Below are positions 1 to 5,812 of a DNA stretch of 8,072 nucleotides, piece by piece (within the stretch, counting starts at the first letter, position 1; every line of letters begins with the position of its first letter). Location of the stretch: the NCBI GenBank assembly GCA_039030715.1, contig JBCCDU010000125.1:1-8072 (forward strand), given 5' to 3'. A program made the position numbers and the translations under genes. This stretch comes from Thermohalobaculum sp039030715. GTDB taxonomy: Bacteria; Pseudomonadota; Alphaproteobacteria; Rhodobacterales; Rhodobacteraceae. Below the pieces are notes generated by a model. It made no database searches, was not told the DNA's origin, and was given only the letters and a program-made list of their open reading frames with translations.

Positions 1-87
1 CAGTTCCCTGATGCTTTTACCTGCTCGATGAAGAGCAACAATCTGATCCCGGAAATCCGCCGGGTACGGGTTCCTTGTTCTTGGCAT
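1..87 (-). CDS. IS3-family transposase OrfA, N-terminal 29 codons (runs off the window)
   Basis: The visible N-terminus starts MPRTRNPYPADFRDQIV and continues with a helix ending in GKSIREL at the window edge. This is the typical opening of IS3-family OrfA, a small helix-turn-helix protein that binds the element's ends and is usually fused to the DDE catalytic OrfB by programmed frameshifting. The start ATG (complement of 85-87) has a GGAAAG Shine-Dalgarno eight bases upstream, inside the terminal region of the element. Only about a quarter of the usual OrfA length of roughly 100 residues is visible. The frame is open throughout, so nothing suggests decay here, but whether the complete element is intact cannot be judged. 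Family assignment is by recognition; the exact subgroup (IS51 or IS407) is an inference. Confidence 0.8.
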   Translation of the reverse strand, partial: MPRTRNPYPADFRDQIVALHRAGKSIREL

Positions 88-141
88 GTGAACATCTTTC
101 CATTGCAGCCAAAAAGTGTCCACAAAACCGGGGGAACTCCA
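1..141 (-). mobile_element. Terminal segment of an IS3-family insertion sequence (left end, truncated by window)
   Basis: Read on the minus strand, this segment begins with a tip of the form TGGAGTTCCCCCGGTTTTG followed by a GTGGACAC stretch, as in IS51/IS407-like IS3 members. It then leads after about 50 bases into a ribosome site (GGAAAG) and an OrfA start. IS3-family ends carry a terminal TG/CA, and the plus-strand CA at 140-141 is one possible outer boundary. Because AACTCC is repeated three times at 135-152, CA at 146-147 or 152-153 would fit equally well, so the exact junction is uncertain by 6-12 bases. The rest of the element, including OrfB and the other inverted repeat, lies to the left of the window. 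I see no convincing outward promoter in it. Confidence 0.75.
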
Positions 142-152
142 ACTCCAACTCC
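135..152. repeat. Three tandem copies of the hexamer AACTCC at the IS boundary
   Basis: AACTCC occurs three times without interruption exactly where the insertion sequence meets the host DNA. The first copy belongs to the terminal inverted repeat of the element. The other two are either flanking sequence that happened to match, the result of slippage, or part of a longer terminal repeat. IS3 elements normally duplicate 3-4 bp of target, which would not by itself produce a hexamer array. Confidence 0.7.
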
Positions 153-282
153 AAAGCGGCCATTCACTGCAGTTCGACCAAATGGTAATTTGGGCTCAAA
201 CCGGTCGCTCGTCTGAGCGCTCTTCACTGGCGTTGAGAAGCGATGCCGCGTAAGAGCGGGGCTGCGGCAATCCGGTGATGAT

Positions 283-1209
283 ATGCTCGAGTTTCTGCAT
301 CTGCTGGCCACGGCCACGTTGCCGATCTTCGCCATCTCGGCGGTTGGTTTCTGGATGGCGCGAACAGGGCGGGTTGACCAATGCGACGCCGAGGGCGTGA
401 ACGTGTTTGCCTTGCGTGTTGCGGTGCCGGCCCTGGTGTTCCGCCTGCTGGCCGAGGCGGATTTCGCGGTCTATGACTGGGGCGTTCTGGGCGCGTATCT
501 GGCGGCCGAGATCGCGGTATATGCCCTCACCTTTGCACTTTGCCGTTTCGTGTTGGGGGTCGAGACGCGCGAGGCGCTGATGCTGGGCATGTGCGCGATC
601 TTCGTCAACGGTGTCTTCTTTGTGCTGCCGATTGCCTCGCTCCTTTATGGGGCGGAGGCAGAGCAGGTGATCACCGGGATCGTGGTGATCGACTCGACTC
701 TGATCTTCGGTGGCTCGATCCTTCTGATGGATCTGCTGGGGCGCGAAGGCGCGGGGATGGGGCGGATCGTCGTGCGGTTCGCCGCCAATCCCATGATCCT
801 CGGCATGGCGGCGGGTGTCGGCGTGAGCCTCACAGGTCTGACCCTGCCACAGGGGGTGCTCACCTATGTCGGTTTTGTTGGAGATGCGGCGGCGCCTGCT
901 GCCCTCTTTGCGCTGGGTGTGATCCTCGCCAAGGCAAAGCTGGCGGAGGGGCGACGCGTCGTTCCCATCGTCATCGGGATGAAGATGCTGATCCACCCGC
1001 TGGTGACCTTTCTTCTGCTCGGCGCCTTGACCGTAGGTGGCGCCTGGTCGGCGACCGCGCTCCTCTTCACCGCAGGTCCCGCGGGCGCCATGCCATTTGT
1101 CATCGCGCTCAGCTATGGTATCCGGACTGAAAGGATCGCGCTGGTCGTCATTGTCACCACGCTGATCTCGCTGATCACCCTACCGGGTGTCGCGCTGTTG
1201 GGAGGGTGA
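283..1209 (+). CDS. AEC-family (auxin efflux carrier-like) permease
   Basis: A 308-residue, almost entirely hydrophobic protein with about ten membrane helices, matching the usual length of bacterial AEC transporters (about 310 residues), which export or exchange small organic acids such as malate or malonate in characterised relatives. Family features visible are the N-terminal LPIFAISAVGFW helix, the NVFALRVAVPALVF segment (residues 40-53), an NP motif before a Gly-rich helix (NPMILGMAAGVG, 169-180), the ALFALGVILA segment (207-216) near the start of the second half, and a final Gly/Pro-rich helix pair. ATG at 283 is the first ATG, GTG or TTG after the in-frame stop at 214-216, and its Shine-Dalgarno is weak. 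It heads a tightly packed gene run: the acetyltransferase starts one base after its stop. The IS end lies 140 bases upstream and may have replaced its original promoter. The substrate cannot be told from sequence. Confidence 0.9.
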   Translation: MLEFLHLLATATLPIFAISAVGFWMARTGRVDQCDAEGVNVFALRVAVPALVFRLLAEADFAVYDWGVLGAYLAAEIAVYALTFALCRFVLGVETREALMLGMCAIFVNGVFFVLPIASLLYGAEAEQVITGIVVIDSTLIFGGSILLMDLLGREGAGMGRIVVRFAANPMILGMAAGVGVSLTGLTLPQGVLTYVGFVGDAAAPAALFALGVILAKAKLAEGRRVVPIVIGMKMLIHPLVTFLLLGALTVGGAWSATALLFTAGPAGAMPFVIALSYGIRTERIALVVIVTTLISLITLPGVALLGG

Positions 1210-1210
1210 G

Positions 1211-1654
1211 ATGGGTCAACTTACGATCCGGCCGCTGGCCGCGACTGACGAGGCGGAGTGGCGACGCCTCTGGACCGGGTATCTCAAATACTACGAGACA
1301 AGTGTCAGCGAGGAGGTCTATCAGACAACCTTCGCCCGGTTGCTGGGCGAGGATCCGCAGGACTATAGCGGCTTGATCGCCGAACATGACGGCACCGCGA
1401 TGGGCTTGACCCATTATCTCTTTCATCGGCACTGCTGGAAGGTTGAGAATGTCATCTATCTGCAGGACCTCTATGTCGATCCCGACCATCGCGGCACCGG
1501 CGCGGGGCGCGCGCTGATCGAGGCTGTTTATGCCGCTGGCGATGCCGCCGGCTGCCCCAGCGTTTACTGGCTGACGCAGGAATTCAATCAGGCAGGCCGC
1601 AGACTTTATGATCGCATCGGGACGCTGACCCCCTTCATCAAGTATAGTCGCTGA
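1211..1654 (+). CDS. GNAT-family N-acetyltransferase
   Basis: A 147-residue single-domain acetyltransferase that would move the acetyl group of acetyl-CoA to an amine. The acetyl-CoA pyrophosphate loop is clear: strand DLYVDP followed by R-G-T-G-A-G (residues 94-99, pattern R-x-x-G-x-G) and helix ALIEAVYAAG. The later N126...Y133 pair (NQAGRRLYDRIG) is the usual C-terminal cofactor and catalytic-tyrosine region, and the protein ends with the typical FIKYSR strand. An in-frame ATG exists at 1187 inside the permease gene, but the start at 1211 is preferred because GGAGG lies just upstream (1201-1205) and MGQLTIRPL is the standard first strand of the fold. The permease stop is one base upstream and the stop overlaps the next start as TGATG, so translation is probably coupled. 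The acceptor substrate is unknown; small-molecule amines or amino acids are typical for this subtype. Confidence 0.9.
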   Translation: MGQLTIRPLAATDEAEWRRLWTGYLKYYETSVSEEVYQTTFARLLGEDPQDYSGLIAEHDGTAMGLTHYLFHRHCWKVENVIYLQDLYVDPDHRGTGAGRALIEAVYAAGDAAGCPSVYWLTQEFNQAGRRLYDRIGTLTPFIKYSR

Positions 1655-2991
1655 TGCGCAGGCTGGCCGTTGCCGTTCTGTTGCTGGTTGCAGCCTGCGC
1701 GCAACCTTCCGCGCCCGTGCTGACCAATGCGAAGGCACCGGCAACGCCAGAGGTCGGATCCGCAATCCCCGCAGGAGAAACCGCCTGGTCGAACCGCTCG
1801 CTCGCGCGCGTGTTCACCGAGCTGACCCATGGGCTGGAATGGGGCCCCTCGCGCCCGGCGCTGGTCCGGTACGAAGCGCCAGTGCGCGTGAGGCTAAGCG
1901 GCCCCGGCAGCAACCAGTACGGCGCGTTCCTGGACCGTTATCTGAGCTTTCTGCGCCAGAATGCAGGCGTGGATATCGCCACCGCTCTGGCTTCGGCCAA
2001 CCTGCATATCCGCTTTGTCGAGGGGCGGCGCTTTGCCAAGAAACTGCCCGCGATTTCCTGTGTGGTGGCGCCTGGGGACCTGGACTGGTCGGATTTCAGC
2101 CGCGACCCCGACCGGCTGGGTGGCGTCGCGCTGGAGCGTGCGCAGCAGATTTCGGACATGACGATCTTCATCCCGCAGAACGCGGCGCCCTATCTGATCC
2201 GCTCCTGCCTGATCGAGGAGACGGCGCAGGCGCTGGGCCCGGCCAACGACCTCTACGGGCTCGGCCCCACGATCTTCAACGACGATGCGGCGCATATCTG
2301 GCCAACTGCCCTGGATGTGCTGATGCTGCGTGTACTCTATCAGCCCGAGATGCGCACCGGCCTGAGCAAGCGCGAGACGGAAGCTCGGGCGCTCGCCATA
2401 CTCGACCGCTTGAACTCGGCGGGGCAAAGTGCCCCCGCCATTGGCGTGCCCCGCGATGGCGCGCTCGCAAGCTGGCGCGACACCCACCGCGAGATCTTCT
2501 CGCGCGCCACATCGCAGAACAGCGCGCCCAGCTATGCCCGCCGGGCGCTGGACCTGGCGGAGCGACGCGCCCCCGGCTCCCCCTATCACTGCCACAGTCT
2601 GCAAACGCTGGGCCGGGTGCTGGCCAGACGTGCACCGGCAGAGGCGTTGGGCGTGCTGGATCGCGCGACCACCACTTGTGCGCGAGTGCATGGAATTGGC
2701 GATATCCGCCTCTCGCTCATCGCGCTGGAACGTGCGATTGCGCTGGCGCGTCAGGGCAGCTACACGGCGGTTCTGCAATCATTGGCCAGTCACGAAAAGC
2801 GGCTGGCCGACAACCGGCAGGAGGAGCGTCTGGCGGCGCTCTATAATCTCAGGGCCAAGGCACACGGGGCGTTGGGGCAGACCGCCAAAGCCGATGCCGC
2901 GGCAAAGCTTGCAGTGAAATGGGCCGCCTATGCCTATGGCAGCGGCAGCAGCACGGTGCTGCGCATGACAAGGAGCGGGGCGAGCGGATGA
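1654..2991 (+). CDS. DUF2927-domain lipoprotein, copy A
   Basis: A 445-residue predicted lipoprotein. A signal peptide of the form MRRLAVAVLLLVAAC ends in a lipobox (VAAC, lipidated Cys15), so the mature protein should sit in a cell-envelope membrane facing the periplasm. Residues about 45-255 form the region I recognise as DUF2927: LTHGLEWGPSRP (57-68), a beta-rich stretch, then CLIEETAQALGPANDLY (185-201), IFNDD, WPTALD and MRTGL (to 237). Residues about 290-430 are Ala/Leu-rich helical pairs resembling TPR-type repeats. Besides the lipobox there are only four cysteines (136, 185, 313, 342), all shared with the downstream paralogue. E188-E189-x-x-Q192 occupies a position reminiscent of a protease HExxH. 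It overlaps the acetyltransferase stop (TGATG) and the next gene's start (ATGA). Molecular function is unknown; the family name rests on my recognition of the motif block. Confidence 0.85.
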   Translation: MRRLAVAVLLLVAACAQPSAPVLTNAKAPATPEVGSAIPAGETAWSNRSLARVFTELTHGLEWGPSRPALVRYEAPVRVRLSGPGSNQYGAFLDRYLSFLRQNAGVDIATALASANLHIRFVEGRRFAKKLPAISCVVAPGDLDWSDFSRDPDRLGGVALERAQQISDMTIFIPQNAAPYLIRSCLIEETAQALGPANDLYGLGPTIFNDDAAHIWPTALDVLMLRVLYQPEMRTGLSKRETEARALAILDRLNSAGQSAPAIGVPRDGALASWRDTHREIFSRATSQNSAPSYARRALDLAERRAPGSPYHCHSLQTLGRVLARRAPAEALGVLDRATTTCARVHGIGDIRLSLIALERAIALARQGSYTAVLQSLASHEKRLADNRQEERLAALYNLRAKAHGALGQTAKADAAAKLAVKWAAYAYGSGSSTVLRMTRSGASG

Positions 2992-3161
2992 TCGTATTGA
3001 GCAGCTTTCTGATCTTCGGCGCATTGGGCTGGTTCCGAGCGTCGAGGCGCGGCGGCACGACAGGCGATTGCGTGCAATACGCGCTGGTTCATGGCGCTGC
3101 GGCCGGCCTTGCCGCCCTTGTCGCAGTTGTGATCGCTGCGCGCTTCGGTCTTCTTGCCTGA
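2988..3161 (+). CDS. Small two-helix membrane protein
   Basis: A 57-residue protein with an N-terminal hydrophobic helix (about 1-16), a short basic loop A-S-R-R-G-G-T-T-G-D (18-27), and a second helix (about 34-54). By the positive-inside rule the basic loop should be cytoplasmic. The pattern R-R-G-G followed by D-x-x-Q-Y-A-x-x-H resembles short proteins common in Rhodobacterales, some of which carry the misleading label apolipoprotein acyltransferase; it is far too short to be that enzyme (about 500 residues). The ATG at 2988 overlaps the lipoprotein stop by ATGA and has AAGGAG 12 bases upstream, so it supersedes the in-frame ATG at 2919, which lies inside the lipoprotein gene. Its position between two paralogous lipoproteins suggests a shared envelope role, but no function is known. 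Confidence 0.75.
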   Translation: MIVLSSFLIFGALGWFRASRRGGTTGDCVQYALVHGAAAGLAALVAVVIAARFGLLA

Positions 3162-3180
3162 ACCGGCCTTTCACCGCAGG

Positions 3181-3195
3181 TTAACGCCAAGCTAA
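3181..3195 (+). promoter_or_regulatory. Possible CtrA-like site (TTAA-N7-CTAA)
   Basis: The 54-base gap before the second lipoprotein contains TTAA, seven bases, then CTAA. The alphaproteobacterial cell-cycle regulator CtrA recognises TTAA-N7-TTAA(C), so the spacing is exact and one of the eight half-site bases differs. TTAA is rare in DNA this GC-rich. The site lies 21 bases upstream of the proposed TTG start. This is a pattern match only and could be chance. Confidence 0.3.
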
Positions 3196-3215
3196 GCGAT
3201 TTTTGGACCCCTGTC

Positions 3216-4529
3216 TTGACCACCCTGCCCCGATTGATCCTGATCCTGTTTCTGGCCGGATGCGGCGCGCGGACCGAGCCTTTTCAGGCCGCCCCACGAC
3301 CCGATGCGCCAAGCTATACCAGCGCCGTGCCCGCAGGGGGCACAAGATACAGCAACGACAGCATCGCGGATGTTTTCGTTCGTCTGACCCACGATCTGGA
3401 ATGGGGCGGTTCGCGGCCCAATCTGGTGCGTTTCGAAGGGCCGGTGACCGTGGCCCTGACCGGCGCCGGCGCGCAGCAGTATCAAGGTTTCTTGACTGCC
3501 TTTCTCGCCGATCTGGCGGATCGCACAAATATCCCGATTACCGCAACCGAGGGGCCGGCCAGCATCCTGATCCGCCTCGTGCCAGGCGCAGAATATGCAA
3601 TCTACGATCAGAACCAGTGCTTCGTGATCATGGATCAGCCGGATTGGAAAACCTTCCTCGAAAGTGACGTCGCGGGTGGCAACCAGTTCGAAGAGCGCAC
3701 CAGCCAATCGCTGCTGAGCGTCATCATCCCGAACACGGCAGAGCCGTATAACATTCGCGAGTGCATCATCGAGGAGATCACTCAGGCGCTTGGTCCTGCG
3801 AACGATCTCTACAGTCTGAGCAACTCGATCTTCAATGACGACAATGCCCATACGTGGCCGACTGCGCTGGACTATCTGGTGCTGCGGGTGCTCTACGACC
3901 CCGACATGCGAACCGGCCTCAACCGCGACGAGACGCGGGAAAAGGCGCGCACGATCCTCCACCGGGTCAATCCCGATGGGCGCCAGGCGCCCGACCTGCC
4001 TGAGGTGCTGCAGGACCGTTTCTTCGAGTGGCGCGAGGTTCTGCACAGATTGCCGGACGACCCGGAGGAGAAGGAACGCACTCTCAGCCAGACCCGGGCA
4101 CTGATCAACAAGGCGCGCAATACGGCCCCTGGTTCCGCCTATCATTGCACGGCGCTGGGGGTCGACGCCTCGATCCGCCGCCAGGTGAAGACCGACGACG
4201 CGCTGGATGTAATCGACCTCGCGATCGATGTTTGCGCCCAACTCCACGGGCCGAATGATGTGCGCATCGCGCTGCTGCGCCTCGACCGGGCCTACATGCT
4301 GTTCCATCTCGGCCGGTATCGCGATGCGGTAACGGAGGCAGAGGGCCTGCCCGAGACCTTCATCTCCCACGGCCGCGACGGATCGGTTGCTGCGGCCTAT
4401 ATCGTCCAGTGGGCGGCCCGCACCCTGCGCGATCGCACCGACAGCGCCGAAAAGCAGCGTGAAAGCGCTGGTGCCTGGGCGGCCTATGCGTTCGGTTCCG
4501 ATAACGACATTCTGGAGACTTTCCGCTAG
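3216..4529 (+). CDS. DUF2927-domain lipoprotein, copy B
   Basis: A 437-residue predicted lipoprotein paralogous to the gene at 1654-2991 over its whole length. The signal peptide MTTLPRLILILFLAGC has a classic LAGC lipobox (Cys16). The DUF2927-like block includes LTHDLEWGGSRP (57-68), CIIEEITQALGPANDLY (183-199), IFNDD, WPTALD and MRTGL; across this core (copy A 183-237 against copy B 181-235) 41 of 55 residues are identical by eye. A C-terminal helical-repeat region follows (about 290-425). The four non-lipobox cysteines (135, 183, 311, 340) align with those of copy A. The start is TTG: no ATG or GTG occurs in frame after the stop at 3159-3161, and the TTG gives an ideal lipoprotein leader, although the Shine-Dalgarno is poor. 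A 477-codon open frame on the opposite strand (3192-4625) is only a high-GC shadow. Function is unknown. Confidence 0.85.
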   Translation: MTTLPRLILILFLAGCGARTEPFQAAPRPDAPSYTSAVPAGGTRYSNDSIADVFVRLTHDLEWGGSRPNLVRFEGPVTVALTGAGAQQYQGFLTAFLADLADRTNIPITATEGPASILIRLVPGAEYAIYDQNQCFVIMDQPDWKTFLESDVAGGNQFEERTSQSLLSVIIPNTAEPYNIRECIIEEITQALGPANDLYSLSNSIFNDDNAHTWPTALDYLVLRVLYDPDMRTGLNRDETREKARTILHRVNPDGRQAPDLPEVLQDRFFEWREVLHRLPDDPEEKERTLSQTRALINKARNTAPGSAYHCTALGVDASIRRQVKTDDALDVIDLAIDVCAQLHGPNDVRIALLRLDRAYMLFHLGRYRDAVTEAEGLPETFISHGRDGSVAAAYIVQWAARTLRDRTDSAEKQRESAGAWAAYAFGSDNDILETFR

Positions 4530-4549
4530 GCCGTTGCTGCGGCGCACGC

Positions 4550-4562
4550 TATATCCCAAGCC
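4550..4562 (+). promoter_or_regulatory. Candidate -10 element for a leaderless start of the VWA gene
   Basis: TATATC at 4550-4555 sits seven bases before the ATG at 4563, and there is no Shine-Dalgarno in the gap. If transcription starts at or next to the ATG, this hexamer falls at about -13 to -8, the expected -10 spacing. A matching -35 element is not clear: the 17-base spacing position reads TAGGCC. The same CTATATCCC block precedes the next gene, which strengthens both. Confidence 0.45.
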
Positions 4563-5750
4563 ATGTTTCTGAAGCTCTTCTTCGCTCTCAAGGACGCGCG
4601 GCTGCCGGTCAGCCTGCGCGAGCATCTGACGCTAGTCGAAGCGATGGATGCGGGGCTGGTCATCTATGACGTCGAAGCGTTCTACTATCTCGCGCGCTCT
4701 GCACTGGTGAAGGACGAGCGACATCTCGACCGCTTCGATCAGGTCTTCGCCCATGTCTTCAAGGGACTGGAGGCGGTCGCTACCGACGGCATCAGCGTCG
4801 AGGAGACGGACATTCCCGAAGAGTGGATCCGCAAACTCGCCGAAAAGCATCTCAGCGACGAGGAGAAGGCGCTGGTCGAGTCCCTAGGTGGCTGGGAAAA
4901 GCTGATGGAGACGCTGAAGAAGCGATTGGAAGAACAGGAGGGCCGCCATCAGGGCGGCAACAAGTGGATTGGCACCGCTGGCACCTCTCCCTTCGGCGCC
5001 TATGGCTACAATCCCGAAGGCGTGCGCATTGGCCAGAAGGAGTCGCGCCACAGGCGGGCCGTGAAAGTCTGGGACAAACGCCAATTCCGCGATCTGGACG
5101 GCGATGTCGAGCTTGGCACCCGCAACATTAAGGTCGCGCTGAAGCGCCTGCGCCGCTGGGCGCGCGAAGGGGCGGAGGAAGAGCTGGACCTCGACGGCAC
5201 CATTCGCGGCACGGCGGAGAAAGGCTATCTTGACGTCAAGCTGCGCCCTGAACGCCACAACGCGGTCAAGGTGCTGATGCTGTTCGATGTCGGCGGCTCG
5301 ATGGATGATCACATCAGGGTGGTGGAGGAACTGTTCTCGGCCGCGAAGACCGAGTTCAAGCATCTCGAATACTATTACTTCCACAACTGTCTTTACGAAG
5401 GGGTCTGGCGCGACAACCGCCGCCGATGGACCGAGCAGACCCCGACGCAGGAGGTGCTGAACACCTATGGCCCCGACTACAAACTGATCTTTGTCGGTGA
5501 CGCCTCGATGAGCCCTTACGAAATCCTCTATCCCGGCGGCGCCAATGAACACTGGAATCCGGAGCCGGGCGAAGTCTGGCTGCGCCGGGCCTTGGAGAAA
5601 TACCCCAACGCCGCCTGGATCAACCCGGTGCCGCAAAACCACTGGCAGTATACGCATTCCGTGGGGATCATCTCCGAGATTATGGAGAACCGGATGTTCC
5701 CCATGACGCTCAGCGGGATCGAAGCCGCGACGCGGGAACTGAGCCGATGA
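4563..5750 (+). CDS. CoxE-like von Willebrand factor A domain protein
   Basis: A 395-residue cytoplasmic protein of the VWA-containing CoxE-like family (COG3825 type). The N-terminal half is helical (LPVSLREHLTLVEAMDAG, then a charged region to about 125), followed by the conserved TSPFGAYGYNPEGVRIG stretch (141-157). The VWA domain begins at about 232 with VKVLMLFDVGGSMDDH (236-250). Its metal-ion site D242-x-G-G-S246 has Gly in place of the first Ser of the usual D-x-S-x-S, which is normal for this family. FHNCLYEGVW (273-282) and VGDASMSPYE (311-320) are further family blocks. Relatives usually work with a MoxR-type AAA+ ATPase as a chaperone-like pair for inserting metals or maturing enzymes; no such ATPase gene lies in this window. 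The start at 4563 lacks a ribosome site and is probably leaderless. The stop overlaps a 21-codon open frame by ATGA. Confidence 0.92.
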   Translation: MFLKLFFALKDARLPVSLREHLTLVEAMDAGLVIYDVEAFYYLARSALVKDERHLDRFDQVFAHVFKGLEAVATDGISVEETDIPEEWIRKLAEKHLSDEEKALVESLGGWEKLMETLKKRLEEQEGRHQGGNKWIGTAGTSPFGAYGYNPEGVRIGQKESRHRRAVKVWDKRQFRDLDGDVELGTRNIKVALKRLRRWAREGAEEELDLDGTIRGTAEKGYLDVKLRPERHNAVKVLMLFDVGGSMDDHIRVVEELFSAAKTEFKHLEYYYFHNCLYEGVWRDNRRRWTEQTPTQEVLNTYGPDYKLIFVGDASMSPYEILYPGGANEHWNPEPGEVWLRRALEKYPNAAWINPVPQNHWQYTHSVGIISEIMENRMFPMTLSGIEAATRELSR

Positions 5751-5812
5751 GCCGCCTTGGTCGCGCGCGCCCCGTGACCCGGCGGCCTGCTGCCCCTATA
5801 TCCCCCACATGA
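5747..5812 (+). other. 21-codon open frame bridging the VWA and protease genes
   Basis: An ATG overlapping the VWA stop (ATGA, 5747-5750) opens a frame of 21 codons, beginning MSRLGRARPVTRRP and ending with a TGA that overlaps the protease ATG, again as ATGA (5809-5812). It thus spans the entire gap with stop-start overlaps at both ends. It is Arg/Pro-rich and not recognisably a protein. It could let ribosomes pass from the VWA gene to the protease by repeated termination-reinitiation, or be chance in stop-poor GC-rich DNA. Confidence 0.25.
5774..5808 (+). promoter_or_regulatory. Candidate promoter for leaderless transcription of the M48 protease gene
   Basis: GTGACC at 5774-5779 and TATATC at 5797-5802 are separated by exactly 17 bases, the ideal spacing for a housekeeping sigma factor. 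TATATC lies six bases before the ATG at 5809, so a transcript would begin at the start codon. No Shine-Dalgarno is present. GTGACC matches four of six bases of TTGACA. Confidence 0.5.

Noticed and set aside
189..200. Near-palindrome TTTGGGCTCAAA upstream of the permease.
   Set aside because: One mismatched pair near the centre, no neighbouring promoter elements to control, and a 12-base near-palindrome is expected by chance.
28..216. A 62-codon plus-strand open frame at the IS end.
   Set aside because: It runs antisense to OrfA and through the inverted repeat and junction, with no ribosome site and no recognisable protein.
206..219. Hairpin CGCTC-GTCT-GAGCG before the permease.
   Set aside because: A 5-bp stem with no T-run on either strand; not a credible terminator or riboswitch.
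196..996. A 266-codon minus-strand open frame opposite the permease.
   Set aside because: Its composition is Arg/His/Gln/Asp-rich low-complexity typical of antisense reading of a hydrophobic gene; the plus-strand frame is a clear AEC permease.
3192..4625. A 477-codon open frame on the minus strand, longer than the gene opposite it.
   Set aside because: It is the mirror of the copy B lipoprotein frame in GC-rich DNA. The plus strand has a lipobox leader and strong paralogy to copy A, and the minus-strand protein shows no recognisable family. The similar minus-strand frame at 1894-2778 arises the same way.
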